From NCBI GenBank assembly GCA_039111635.1, contig JBCAQO010000007.1, positions 2,356,001-2,420,000 of the forward strand: 64,000 nt of DNA, read 5' to 3'. How positions within the stretch are numbered: the stretch's first letter is position 1; each line of letters starts with the position of its first letter. Source of the stretch: Heterobasidion occidentale (lineage: Eukaryota; Basidiomycota; Agaricomycetes; Russulales; Bondarzewiaceae). Of the stretch, positions 1-11,025 are shown piece by piece. A model generated the notes under the pieces. It searched no databases, was not told the DNA's origin, and worked only from the letters and a program-made list of their open reading frames with translations. The translations under genes were made by a program, and so were the position numbers.

Positions 1-1403
1 TTCTTTTTCTTGATGAAGAAGAATGGGGATGCCATGTGCGATTTGGATTCTCTGATGAATCCTTTCTGGAGGTTTTCGTCTATGAATTTCTTGAGTTCCA
101 CTTGCTCTCCAGGGCTAAGACTGTATAGCTTGGGTTTGAGCGAGTGATCCATTCCTTCCTTGATCTCTATTTTGTGATCCCAAGGTCGAGAGAGCGGTAG
201 CTGTCCCTTTGGTCGACCTTCGAAAACCTTCCTATAATTCCAGTATTCCTTCAGCACTATTTCTTCGAAGGATAGTTCGGGTTTCCCTTTGGCGGCTTCT
301 TCTGCCAGTCTTTGCGAGTTGGTGTGCTTTGTTTGTTTTCCTGTCGGTGCTTTGGCAGGTTTGCTTCCTTGAGCCGGTGTATTGGCATATGGAAGTTCCG
401 TGGTTTCGGCGCGATGTATATCGATGCCTTCTTCGGAGTCGTTGTATAATTCCAGTGCCTGTAATGTTCCCGTATCCAGGCATCTAACAAGATAGACTCC
501 ATCTTCTTCGAGATCCTTGGAGGGAAGTGCCGGAAGTCCGTCACTGTCCTCCGAAACGTCTTCTTCAGCCCATGTTGGAACCTTATAATTTCTGGTTCGG
601 GCCTTCAGACGTTCAGCATTCAACCTTCGAGTTGTGAACTCCGGACTTGTAGGTATTGTCCGCGGATGTGGTACTGTGGTGTTTCCCACTTTCCGGCCTG
701 GTACTGCTTTTCCCGGCTTTTGCACTGGTATTGAGTAGTCGCCCGTTTGTGGTACTGTTTCCATGCGCCGTATGCTTGGTTTAGGACGTCCTGGTTTTCT
801 TGTAGCTCTTTTAGCTTTTACCGGTCCTCCTTTTATTTGGCAGGAGGGCGGGCATCTGGTAAAATGCAGCCCGTAGGCATGCCAGTCGACTTCTGGGTTA
901 TGTTCTAATAACCAGTCGGTTCCTAGAATGACGTCCTCTTTTCCTATTTCTGCGATGTAGAATCTTGCTGATTCTGTATGCGACCCCCCTTTTTCGCCTA
1001 GAACCTGTAATTTGAGGTTGGCGAATCGTGTAATAGGTCCTCCTTTGAACTCAGTGTTCTGGACCGTACTGACTGGGATGGGGGTGGGGGTTTTGTGCGT
1101 AGTGATTCGATGTGCTTCTATGAAGCGAGGGTGCATGAAGATTCCAGTGGCTCCACTGTCCACTAGTGCCTGTGTAGCAGCTTTTCTATTCTTGCCTATG
1201 AGCATTGTCTCGAGTCGGAGGGATGGTGCACCATGTGATTTCATTTCCGAAAGATACAATACATCTGGATGTCCATGCTCTTGGTCAGCATCTTTACTGG
1301 CCAGAGGAGCGTACCGATTTCCTGCAAGAATCCTACTCTCCACATCCGCTGCTGATGGGAGAGGCCTTAAAAATTCTTCGAGTCGCTGAAGGCTCGAACT
1401 TCC
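1..1403 (-). CDS. Pol polyprotein of element A copy 1, N-terminal part (protease to start of RT)
   Basis: I read this frame codon by codon from 1403 to the window edge and found no stop. It encodes an aspartic protease with LVDSGATG (catalytic DSG intact), then GTDWL and the Pro/Arg-rich linker, ending at the start of the reverse transcriptase (ASPFFFIKKK). The frame is -1 relative to gag and overlaps gag by 37 nt, so pol is probably made as a Gag-Pol fusion by ribosomal frameshifting rather than from its own start codon. RT, RNase H, integrase and chromodomain would be to the left of base 1. Confidence 0.88.
1367..1375 (-). promoter_or_regulatory. Putative -1 frameshift site at the gag stop codon (element A copy 1)
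   Basis: Reading on the minus strand, gag ends AAG AAT TTT TAA. UUU can slip back one base onto UUU, giving TTA AGG and entering the pol frame. The same sequence is present in copy A2 (23801-23809), and a similar one ends gag in element B. The preceding base is G, so the strict X-XXY-YYZ rule is not fully met in this family. Confidence 0.45.
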
Positions 1404-2911
1404 TCAATTTCTTCCATGCTAAGTCCCATCATCATTTGACGGATGTGGTTGACTCTGTTTTTTCCTTCCTCGATGTCTTCATCATTGAATTGTCCTTCGT
1501 CCATTTCGGTTTCGCGCACTGGTCTGCGACGAGGGGGCTGGAATTTTCTCTTGGGTCGAGAAGGACAGTTGTGCGCCATGTGCCCGGGTTTCTTGCAAAA
1601 GAAGCACTTGCCTTCTTTGGCAAGTTGATCTCTCTCTGCCGGGGTAAGCTTCTTGAAGCGAGTTCGGACAGCGTCGGCCTCCATTTCTGCTGCGTCTACA
1701 TCCATAGGTTTGTATTGGGGCTCCCTATCGTGCCGTGGGGGTGCCCTTTCGTCGTAAAACGTACGCGGCGTGTAGATTTGGAATTTTCCTTTTTGGAGGT
1801 CGTATGCTCGGTCCCTTGCAATGCGCATCCTTTCGTGTTTCTTGGCCTTCTCGACTAGTTCTTCCCATGTCCCGTCTGTAGAGGGATCTTCATAAATTCC
1901 CTTTGCCAGCTCCCACTTGAGTCCTCGCAGGAAATGGGTCTTCTTGGTTTCTCCGTCTACACCGGCAAGTGCCGCGAGCTGTTCAAACAGCTGAAGGTAG
2001 GTGTTAAACGATTCCTTTCCTTGATTTACTCGGGCCAGTTTGTCGCGAGCATCGGCTTCTTTGTTGAACTCCTCGAAGTCGGTGGCTATCTTTTTGCGGA
2101 CGGATGTGAAGCCGACCGTCTCTGCCCAAGTGTATTTGTTCCAATCCTTCAGCGTGTTCCTGGCCTGAGTAAAGTTTCTTGCCCATATCCCTGCTGAGCC
2201 TTCCTTCATATACGATAGAGCGTAAGCGATTTTGGCAAATTCGTTCGCATAATCCTTCTTCCTAGCCAGGAACATTAGATCGATTTCGTGGAGGAATTGC
2301 TCGGTTCGTTTCCTGTTTCCATTGAAGGTGGTGGGTTTGGCCATAGCTGGTCCCTTGGACTCATTATTTCCAGTATCTGCCGACATTGTATTGGGCTGGG
2401 GCTCTGGATTGTTAGGCGGTTCCTGATCTTCACTTGGTGCTTCAAAATACTCCGGTTCGGGGACAAACTCCGGTGTTGAGGCTCGGAAGTCTTCTTGGGG
2501 AGTGGTCTCCTGTAAGGGGGATGTAGCAGGAGTGTTTCTTCTAGAGATTCGACTTCCACTGGCTGTTTCTCTGGGTAGAGTATGTATGTGCGGTCTTGGC
2601 GAGTCACGATGCCTATTTGTCGGTGATTCAGGCTTGTCGAAGGTCTTTCTTGCGATGTAGTCCTCGATCTTAATGAGGTGTAGGTCGGGTCCTGCGTGGA
2701 CGGTCTCTCCTCCCCAAGCCGCGTATTCGTATTCGCTCTTGCCTTGTTGTTTGAAGAATCCGGTGAGGATTCCCGCGTAGTAGAAGTGTTCTTTCCTTTC
2801 GTCGTAATAAAGTTGATCCTTGTCGACGTCTTCGGGTAAATCTCCGTAGACTTCTGCTGGGTCTGTTCGGTAGCAGGGAGGGTATCCCGCTGCGACTTCG
2901 TCCGTGGTTCT
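1367..2911 (-). CDS. Gag of element A copy 1 (intact from ATG 2386)
   Basis: From ATG at 2386 the protein is 339 aa. It has a helical capsid-like part (about residues 25-230, with QFLHEIDLMF and YLQLFEQLAALAGV) and one CCHC zinc knuckle CFFCKKPGHMAHNC (about residue 262), followed by a basic stretch, as in retrotransposon nucleocapsids. The frame is open further upstream to a TAA at 2912-2914; the upstream part (DEVAAGYPP and onwards, acidic and Tyr-rich) reads as real coding sequence but has no clear ATG. Nucleic-acid packaging in virus-like particles is the known role. Copy A2 has a 1-nt insertion here; this copy is the better reference. Confidence 0.88.
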   Translation of the reverse strand, partial: RTTDEVAAGYPPCYRTDPAEVYGDLPEDVDKDQLYYDERKEHFYYAGILTGFFKQQGKSEYEYAAWGGETVHAGPDLHLIKIEDYIARKTFDKPESPTNRHRDSPRPHIHTLPRETASGSRISRRNTPATSPLQETTPQEDFRASTPEFVPEPEYFEAPSEDQEPPNNPEPQPNTMSADTGNNESKGPAMAKPTTFNGNRKRTEQFLHEIDLMFLARKKDYANEFAKIAYALSYMKEGSAGIWARNFTQARNTLKDWNKYTWAETVGFTSVRKKIATDFEEFNKEADARDKLARVNQGKESFNTYLQLFEQLAALAGVDGETKKTHFLRGLKWELAKGIYEDPSTDGTWEELVEKAKKHERMRIARDRAYDLQKGKFQIYTPRTFYDERAPPRHDREPQYKPMDVDAAEMEADAVRTRFKKLTPAERDQLAKEGKCFFCKKPGHMAHNCPSRPKRKFQPPRRRPVRETEMDEGQFNDEDIEEGKNRVNHIRQMMMGLSMEEIEEVRAFSDSKNF

Positions 2912-3172
2912 TTATTCTTTGAAGAAGAAGGGTACTGCCTGTCTTCTTCCTGCTTGTAATGCTTCCTGTAAGTCTGGGTCCCTTTTGATAATTTCGTTGA
3001 TGGAAATATCAATTTGGTCGATGAGCTGGATGATCTCGGAGAATGTGTGTCCTGAGATGAGGGTCCTGAGATGATAAGTTTTGTGGGCGAACTCTCCTCT
3101 TCTGACAATAAAAACGATCCCTTCAATTTCTGTTTGGACTGGTGGGGAGTTAGGAGCTTCCAGTGTGTCTTC

Positions 3173-3706
3173 CTAGGTTGAGGAGAAGGTCCAGTGGATG
3201 AGGATTGAGACGTGGTCTCTATTCTCCTTGGTTTTGACGAGCTCCGCTCTGATTCCGTCTGTGTCGATATTCCTTGCGATGGTTCTTCTGAGATCGGGGA
3301 TAACGGCGATGGGGAAATCGTCTGGTCTTCCATCGTGTATCTCGACGCAGTTCCTTGCTCTGATGACGTCGGGCTCTCCGTTGTCCGTGAGTGTGAACGG
3401 TGTCTTTGGTTCGTTGATGAAGCAAATCCCGGAAAATCTATATCCAGTTTTAAGGAGGTCTATAAATATTTCGGGTGCTTGTTGTAGCCTAAGTGTGGCT
3501 ATTCCTGAATAGAGTTTTCCTGGGTTCCGGTGTCTTGCGACTTCTATGGTTCCGGGGTTGTTTATTCTCCCTTGAAGGGTCGCCACTGGGGTTGCTGTTA
3601 GGTTTACCCGGTTGGCGATTGCTAAAATGTTGTTGACTGATGAGAGAAAGAGCTGCTTCTGCTGGGGATCCAGCTTGAATAGGGTAGGATAAAAGAGCTC
3701 GTTCAA
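3173..3706 (-). CDS. Leader ORF of element A, directly after the 5' LTR
   Basis: An open frame of 177 codons starts one base inside the 5' LTR boundary. The first codon is TTG, so the true start is unknown; it could be read from an upstream start in the LTR or not be translated. The product looks globular rather than low-complexity (for example GYRFSGICFINEP, DDFPIAVIPDLRR). Its last 160 nt overlap, in another frame, an ATG-started Ser/Pro-rich frame (MEDQTISPSPLSP, ATG 3331-3333) that leads towards gag. Copy A2 has indels in the first half but keeps the second half. I recognise no domain. Confidence 0.45.
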   Translation of the reverse strand: MNELFYPTLFKLDPQQKQLFLSSVNNILAIANRVNLTATPVATLQGRINNPGTIEVARHRNPGKLYSGIATLRLQQAPEIFIDLLKTGYRFSGICFINEPKTPFTLTDNGEPDVIRARNCVEIHDGRPDDFPIAVIPDLRRTIARNIDTDGIRAELVKTKENRDHVSILIHWTFSST

Positions 3707-3707
3707 G

Positions 3708-4540
3708 TGTTAGGTCGGAGACCTATCACGTGCACCGATGCACGAAGGGGTCCCTAGGCTAAACCTCCACTGGTTCGTACAGTCGTAGACTCCAATGGAT
3801 GAAGACGATGGATCGTCTTTGGGCTCTTTCGAGGAACTCGGGGTCGCTGTCGGCTTTGTTCTCGAAGAGATTGAGAAGGTGATCTTCGAGGTCTTCTCGA
3901 TGATGAGGAGGAACCGGATGATCTTCTCCTGTCCAACAGATGACACGAGGGGTGTCCAACTGAGAACCGCGTAGGCAGCTAGCCTGGTATAGAAGCGGAT
4001 GAGTAGAGGGAGGGGAGGGAAGGGAGACGAGTCCAGTGCTTCGTCAGACCGTGCAAAGAGTTTCTCAGATCTGACAGAGATCACGAAGCGTGGGCTAGGA
4101 AGGTAGCCAGACGCCGGGTGCAGTGCAGAGATCGAGTGTATTACAGGTGAACGAGCTGAGCTTCTTAGAAGCTCATCTCGGCTATTTACGTACAGAAGTG
4201 TCTAGGGCAGGATCAAGATCTGGTCTGTGCGCTTCTCAGGTACCGAAGTCAACGATCGAGATCCGTAAGCTAGAATGCCTCATCGACCTGCCATGTATCC
4301 AAATATAGTAATCCGATCACTAATGTCCATCCACATCTTCGATCGATCAAGAACCAGGAACGGGGGTCAGGAACCAATGTCTGTCCACATCAAGAATCAG
4401 GAACCAGAGGTCAGCGTTCATGCGTTAGCATGTAAATGGTAAGGAGTCATGGAAAGCGGTCCGAGTCTGCAACAAGTCCGAAGCACTTGACCAGCCCATC
4501 CACTCACGTGCGAGGTACGTGTTAGGACGCGGTCCTAACA
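3708..4540 (-). repeat. 5' LTR of element A copy 1 (833 bp)
   Basis: The LTR begins TGTTAGGACC and ends GACCTAACA on the minus strand and matches the two LTRs of copy A2 with few differences. Its 5' end carries an inverted repeat (TGTTAGGAC-cgc-GTCCTAACA). No TGG-type primer-binding site abuts it; the next bases are CTTGAACGAGCTC. Confidence 0.95.
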
Positions 4541-5911
4541 ACAAGGACCTCATCAGCGGGACCTATTGACATCCCCAAGGAAGATATCACAGAAGGAGTC
4601 ATCCCCAAAGGAGCAATAACACCGATAGACGAAAGTGATCCTGAACCACCCCGAAACCCACCGACCCCACCGACCAAAGATCCGAACCCACCAGAAGAAC
4701 CTCCCAAAGACCCCGAGACACCCGAAGACGATCCAGAAGAATCCGACGACGACATGTCGGACAAACTAAACAAACCGAAGGAATACGATGGAACGAGAAA
4801 CCAGTACAGGGAATGGATTTACGAATGCCATATGTACATCACCGCTAACCCCACCAAATTCACCGACGACAAGGCCAAAATCTTATTTGTACTATCTTAC
4901 ATGAGAGCAAGGACCGCCTCAATGTACGCCCAAAGATACTATTACGACAGAGAACTCAGAGCCTGGAAGGAAGGAGAAGTCCGGTTAACATGGGGAACAT
5001 TCAAAAGGTTCCTGGAAGAACTGGCGCAAGTATTCAGGGACGAAGGAACAGAACAGAAGGCACAGCAGAAGTTGTTCACTATGAGAATGGGGAAAAGAAT
5101 GGCAGATGACTTCGTGGCGGACTTCCAAATCACAGCGGCAGAAAGCGGATTCGACATGGAGTCGACAATCAATTATTTCCGCCGAGCCATACATCCGGAA
5201 ATTCTCAAACAAATCTACAGGCTCCCGGACATGCCAACCAAAATAGCTGACTGGATTTCGTACACACAATGTTTCGATAACCAATGGAGGGAGCTCCAGA
5301 GCATAAAAAGCTCCATCCCTACGGCAACAACACAACGGAACAACCCTTTCTGCTACAACTCATCTAACACCCCAGCCAACATGAACAACTCCGTTGTGCC
5401 TATGGCCGTCGACGCACTCCGCACCCCTCTCACCGACGCTGAAAGAAACAGGCTCCGAATGGAGGGTGGGTGCTTCTATTGTCGAAAGAAAGGGCATATG
5501 GCCAATCAGTGTCCCGCTAGGGGTGCGTCTAGGGTATCTCAAGGGCCAGCTGGATATGTTCAATCGACTGACAGAAAAATGGGGTACAGCCAGGCTTCAA
5601 CCAGCGGAGGGCTGGGAAGAGGAGGAAGCAGCAATGGCCGAACGTTCACAGCACAAGCTCAGAATGGTGGCGAGGAAGCAACTCAAGGAGAGAGTAGAAG
5701 CATGGCAACAACTAACCCATTTAGGGATAGACTCGCAGCTCGGCAAACCTACTCATCCAGTGAGGATGCAGCTTTACATCAGACGGAGCCTGAGATTAGC
5801 GGAGAAGAGATCCAGAGGTTTGTAGGGAAGCTTAGGTGGGATGAACAGGAGGCATTGCTACAAGCCCTAAGCAGGGAAAGTGGAAAGAAGGAAGTGGACA
5901 CAAATTTTTAG
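4541..5911 (+). pseudogene. Gag of element B, 5'-truncated by insertion of element A
   Basis: The frame is open from the first base after the LTR of A. It starts with a Pro/Glu/Asp-rich region (PIDIPKEDITEGVIPKGAI, then PPEEPPKDPETPEDDPEE), followed by a possible internal ATG at 4754. The capsid-like region YDGTRNQYREWIYECHMYI runs to about 5300, and a CCHC knuckle CFYCRKKGHMANQC lies at about 5473-5514. Stop TAG is at 5909. The missing N-terminus should sit left of copy A1. Role: particle assembly and RNA packaging. Confidence 0.9.
5902..5908 (+). promoter_or_regulatory. Putative -1 frameshift heptamer A AAT TTT before the gag stop (element B)
   Basis: In the gag frame the end reads ACA AAT TTT TAG, so the seven bases A-AAT-TTT fit the canonical X-XXY-YYZ slippery pattern. 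The pol frame is -1 to gag and is open through this point. No downstream pseudoknot was modelled. Confidence 0.55.
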
Positions 5912-8900
5912 CACGATCCACATCATTGGTGTATGTAGGATCCATCAACCCTCTCCATATGAAAACATCTGTACGGCTTACCAAATCAAATCAAAAATCA
6001 TCCATGCGCATAAAAGTACAGCTGAAACACTCAGAGGGAAACACCGAAGCAAGGGTACTAATTGACTCAAGAGCAGAGGGACTCCTTATCGACAGACAGT
6101 TCTGTCATACTCAAGGAATAAAACTCGAAAGAATAGGAAAATCAATACCCGTCTTTAACGTAGACGGCTCCGCCAATCAGGGAGGAGCTATTACAAACAA
6201 AGCGCACTTGCTAATGAGAATGGAGAACAACAAGGGGGATTACCACGACAAACAATGCGAGCTGTTGGTAGCCGACCTGGGAGGAGAGGACCTCATTCTA
6301 GGAACGGATTGGCTACACGAGCACAATCCAAGGATCAACTGGGTAGAGAATACTCTGATCTTCAAATCGTGCTCATCAACCTGCATAACAAGCAAAGCTG
6401 AAATAACCATCAAAGCAGAAAAACTCACACGACGTGGGAAAAAGAAGACAGTCAACTACGTGTCAATAGAAGATCAACCGGAAGGCTTACCGGGAGAAAG
6501 CGAAGGAGACGAAAGGGTCAATGAATTCATCACCGAACTATATGAAAACCGCTATGGTGAAAACATCTTTGAAACAAATCCGGATGAAACCATCCATCTT
6601 CGATCCACCCACAGCAAATCACAAGGACTGGCAGAAGAAGCCAACAAGAAAAAAGATGTACGCACGACGGAAGAAATCGTCCCAAAGTACATCTTAAAGC
6701 GATTTGCGAAAAAATTTAGCCCAGAAGCGTCCCAACGACTACCACAACATAGCTCGTGGAACCACCACATTGACATGAAACCGGGGTGGGAACCAAAAGG
6801 ATGCAAGTTGTATCCCCTAACGGAATATGAGGACGAAAAGCTGTATGACGTAATACAGGAACACGTGAAAAGGGGAACAATTTGGATATCTAAATTACCA
6901 CAGGCCTCACCTTTCTTCTTTGTAAAGAAAAAGGAAGGAGACCTCAGGCCCGTACAAGACTATCACCGATTAAACGAAAACACTGTAAAAAACAAATACC
7001 CATTACCCTTGATCAATGATGTCATACAAACCATCGCCAAATCCGGAGCAAAAATATTCTCGAAATTTGACGTCAAATGGGGATATAACAACATCCGTAT
7101 AGTAGAAGGAGACGAATGGAAGATGGCCTTCCTAACTAAGTATGGCCTTTACGAGTGCCTTGTCACGTTCTTCGGACTTTGCAACTCCCCGGCAACATTC
7201 CAAACGATGATGAACACGATCTTCCACGACCTCATCATTGCCCGAGTCGTCACAGTATACATGGATGATATCCTAGTTTTCACAAAAACCATAGAAGAAC
7301 ACAGAAGGGTCACCATGCAGGTCATGAAAATACTGCTCAAACATGATTTGTTCCTCAAACCGACAAAATGCCAATTCAAAGTCGAAGAAGTAGAATACCT
7401 CGGATTTATCATCTCAAAAGACAGGATCTCAATGGATCCAGTTAAAGTTGATGGCATCTCGGCATGGCCAACTCCAACTACCCTAAAAGAAGTTCAGTCA
7501 TTCCTAGGCTTTGGAAACTTCTACCAAAGGTTCATCCGAGACTTCGCCGCTATCGCACGACCCTTGAATGACCTCACGAAAAAGGACACCCCCTTCCTAT
7601 GGATGGAAGCGCGACAGGAAGCCTTCACATCACTCAAAAAAGCCTTAGTATCCACACCAGTCCTTATTTATCCTAGCCATAACCGACCATTTAGGCTGGA
7701 AACCGACGCATCAGACTTCACGTCAGGCGCTATCCTGTTGCAAGAGATACCAGGTGATGGATGGCACCCCATGGCATTCCTTTCAAAATCGTTCAACGCT
7801 GCCAAACGAAATTACGACATCTTTAATAAAGAATTACTGGCCATCATCCATGCTCTAGACCACTGGCACGTGTACCTTGAAGGAGCCCATTGGCCTTTCG
7901 AAAATCTGGTCAGACCACAAAAATCTCCTTTACTTCGGAACCGCCAGGACCTTGTCGCGCCAACAGGCCCAATGGTTCCTTTTCTTATCTCGGTTTGATT
8001 TTACCCTTGTTCACAAACCAGGAGTCACACACCGCCCAGATGCACTGTCCAGGCATCCAGACCTAAAACGGGGGGTGAAATTAGATAACACAAACCAAAC
8101 ACTACTAGATCCACAGCTATTTGTCAAAAAAGCAACAGGACGAGGCACAATCGAACTGTTAGACAAACAACTTCGACACAGACTAAAAGAAGTAACGGCA
8201 AAAGACAAAGAGATAACAGAAGCAATGGATGTCATAAAAGCATCGGGACCAAGAGCATTGGCAAAAGGACTGCAAAAATGGAACTACGAAGACGAGCTTA
8301 TATGGCACCAAGGAAAAATCTATGTACCACCCGATGATGAGTTAAAAAGAGACATAGTAAGGATGTATCATGACTCCTTCGCAACCGGACACTCAGGGAG
8401 GTGGAAGACCTACGTACTAGTATCCGACAACTTCTGGTGGCCAGGCATGTCCACGTTTGTAAAGGAATATGTAACAGGATGCGCGACCTGTCAAAATACA
8501 AAAAATGCAACACACCCCACGCGAGTTCCACTAATGCCGAATAAAATACCCAAAGGACCTTGGCAAACGGTCACGATGGACTTCATTACAGACCTACCAC
8601 AAGTCGGACCGTACGATTCCATCCACGTAACGGTAGACAGGAACATGAAAGGAGTCGTATACACCCCCTGTGCCAAAACCATCGACGCAGAAGGAACGGT
8701 GGACCTTTACATGAAAAACGTGTGGAAGAGATATGGACTACCAGGAAAAATAATATCGGACAGAGGACCGCAATTTGCGGCCAGGTTCACCAAAGAACTT
8801 TGGAAAAAACTAGGAGTAACAGTAGCACTAAGTACAGCGTATCACCCAGAAACCGATGGAGAAACGGAACGAGTAAACCAAGAACTCGAACAGTATCTCC

Positions 8901-9763
8901 AAGCGTTCTGCAATTATGAACAAGACAATTGGCCGGAACTCCTTCCCTACGCAGAATTCACTCACAATGCGTGAGAACACTTGGCGGCGCACCAATCACC
9001 GTTCCAACTCCTATATGGGTTCAATCCCACGATTATACCACAAATCGAACCAAGATCTGATATTCCCGGCATAGAACAACGATTGGAAAGACTGAAGAAC
9101 GTAAGAGAAGAGACAAAAGCCAGTCTAGAAGTAGCGGCAGAAATGATGGCAAAAAGGACAACGGAATACGAAGTAGAACTCGCAGAAGGACAGAAGGTCT
9201 GGCTATCGGGAAAAAATATCAAAACAACGCACCCCAAAGATAAGCTGGCACCTAAACTCCACGGACCTTTCCTTATCGAAAAGAAGATAGGACCCGTGAC
9301 GTTCAAACTAAAGCTCCCACCAACGTGGAAAATACACCCTGTGTTCCACGCATCGCTGATAACGCCGTATAGAGAAACCGCCGCCCACGGACCAAACTTT
9401 GAAGAACCGCCGCCTGACCTCGTAGACGGGGAAGAAGAGTACAAAGTTGAGGAAATACGAGATAAGAGGAAACGAGGCCGCGGACATCAGTACCTGGTAC
9501 ACTGGAAAGGATATCCCGACTCGTCCGATGAATGGGTCACAAGGGCAAAACTAACCAACGCAAAAGAACTGGTAGAAGCATATGATGTGAAACACCCGTC
9601 AGCAGTTCCTCTCCGAACGGCCCTAACAAACATCGAACAAACAAACCAAAAAACATATAAAAACTCGAACTCGATACTCTCCGTCCCCTCATCCCTCCGG
9701 ACATCTCACACATTTAACAACTTTCTCTCCGACCTCGCCCTTCTCCTCCATGTCAGACTCTGA
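5905..9763 (+). pseudogene. Pol of element B: protease, RT, RNase H, integrase, chromodomain (broken)
   Basis: Protease reads LIDSRAEG, with Arg (codon AGA, 6070-6072) in place of the Gly of the catalytic D-S/T-G. RT has YMDDILVF (about 7258), RNase H has ETDASDF, and integrase has the HHCC zinc module (GHSGRW to CATC) and the D,D,E core (MDFITDLP, ISDRGPQF, and E in TDGETERVNQ). A GPY module and a chromodomain end the protein (YLVHWKGYPDSSDEWV, about 9490-9540). A 1-nt insertion in AAAA at 7901-7904 shifts the frame between RNase H and integrase, and TGA at 8972-8974 (probably from CGA) stops it in the integrase. Known role: reverse transcription and integration. Confidence 0.93.
9656..9663 (+). 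promoter_or_regulatory. TATA-like box TATAAAAA upstream of third ORF (element B)
   Basis: It lies 94 nt before an ATG (9750) that begins a third ORF with MSDSEQ. Comparable boxes occupy the same place in elements A and C. No transcription start data exist here. Confidence 0.4.
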
Positions 9764-10597
9764 ACAAGCCACCACCTTCGTCGACCAGTCAGTGCAAAAC
9801 TGACGACACGCCGTCCCCATCTACGGAGTCTGACATATCCAAAGAAAGACCCGTCCCGTGGACAGCTGACAACCAAGAAGCGTTTAGGCAAGCAGAAGAG
9901 GAGGAAGACAATGCTTGAAACATATAAATTGAAGTTAGGTGGCACCGCGATCATTACCTAGACGAAGCCGGTAACTTATGGGAGAGAAGCGACCCGAATA
10001 GGCCAGAGAGGAGTGATGGATGGTCGGATACGGACTCGGAGTATGAGCACGAGATGGACAGGCTTAGGATACTAGAGCAGAACGAGATAGACGAGGAGCG
10101 GTTCCAGGCTAATGAAGAAAGGGAACACCTCGAACGGCATCCACCCACTCCACACCCATCCGCTAACCAAGCATCCATTTCCCCCCCGCCTCTGTTCGAC
10201 GAGACCATCCCAGGAATTGTTCACCTAGAACCAGACACCTACCTCACCACTCCGGTCATGTACTTACTAGGGTTGCTCACAGGAGACGCATCGCGGGAGT
10301 TTATGTCAGGAGGATCCACGGCCGATGTCAGACGAGCACTCGACATCCTCCGAGAGGAACGCGCGTTCACTATGCACACGCAGCAAGCGCTCCACACACG
10401 AGAAGAAACGCTCTCGGCCCGCATTCTAGCAGGAGAGCGACACCTTATCGGACTGGAATGACCTGTCTATTACTACGACGACACATTCGACCCCACAGAA
10501 TATCACATGCCAACCACGACTGTAATCTCCCGAGCCTCGTCATCCGCATCAAATGGATCACCATACCACCCAATGCCTGGAATGTTCCCATCTTGAC
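9750..10597 (+). pseudogene. Third ORF of element B, between pol and 3' LTR (decayed)
   Basis: ATG at 9750 opens MSDSEQATTF, and after a frame change the coding sense continues in the frame of 9916, 10054 and 10459. That frame has three stops, TGA 9916, TAA 9925 and TGA 10459, all one C-to-T change from CGA, CAA and CGA. The readable protein is acidic and helical (SDGWSDTDSEYEHEMDRLR, then EERERxH-type coil), has a DETIPGIVHLEPDTYLTT segment and a second coil (RRALDILREERAF), and ends in a Tyr/Asp-rich tail (PVYYYDDTFDP). No known domain is recognised, and there is no signal peptide or membrane segment. Confidence 0.5.
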
Positions 10598-11025
10598 GCC
10601 CCCAACCCTTCCAAACCTACACGTTCACCTTACCGAAGAACTAGGATGGGGCGGATCGAGCCGAGGAGAATGGGATGGGTCAAAGACAACGAAGGGGAAG
10701 TCGACTCCGACTGAAGGACTTTCATCCGGCACAATGTAAAACTACCAGGGTCTACGGCGGTTTGACTCCACCAAACCGGTGACCACCGGCGCGATGAGAT
10801 GAGGGACTCGGCTCGACAACGCAGTACCCGCGCACTTCTAGCTAGGTGGTATACCCTGACATCCGTACTCAAGGGCTATCGTGTCAGGGTGCGGCAGGGG
10901 GCAACGTGAATGAGTGTCCGCTTTGATGATACGGTTCGATTTCACGCCCTCTACCATGCATTGCTTATGTTTTTCTTGGACTAAATACGACTCACCATAC
11001 TCACCGTCTCCGGCGCTGACGGCCT

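Larger units (their letters stand above)
1..4540 (-). mobile_element. Ty3/gypsy element A, copy 1 (5' part; 3' part off window)
   Basis: The copy reads on the minus strand: 5' LTR at 3708-4540, then a leader ORF, gag and the start of pol, which leaves the window at base 1. Bases 1-3707 align without net indel over at least 1-1400 to 22435-26137 of the complete copy A2, with scattered substitutions. The right flank at 4541 is the reading frame of another element's gag, so this copy inserted into element B. The 5-bp flank is ACAAG; the matching duplication should lie left of the window. Confidence 0.93.

Noticed and set aside
2275..3333. A 352-codon Ser/Thr/Arg-rich frame in element A copy 1
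   Set aside because: After its first quarter it runs in a frame different from the one with coding character (DEVAAGYPP and onwards). A 2-nt difference from copy A2 near 3090 creates it.
3700..3740. tRNA primer-binding site next to the 5' LTR of element A
   Set aside because: No TGG-initiated tRNA-complementary stretch adjoins the LTR; CTTGAACGAGCTC fits no tRNA end that I recognise. The priming mode is left open.
3754..3936. Arg/Ser-rich frame inside the LTR, repeated in all three LTRs
   Set aside because: It is conserved only because the LTRs are nearly identical; composition is low-complexity and no start context or domain is visible.
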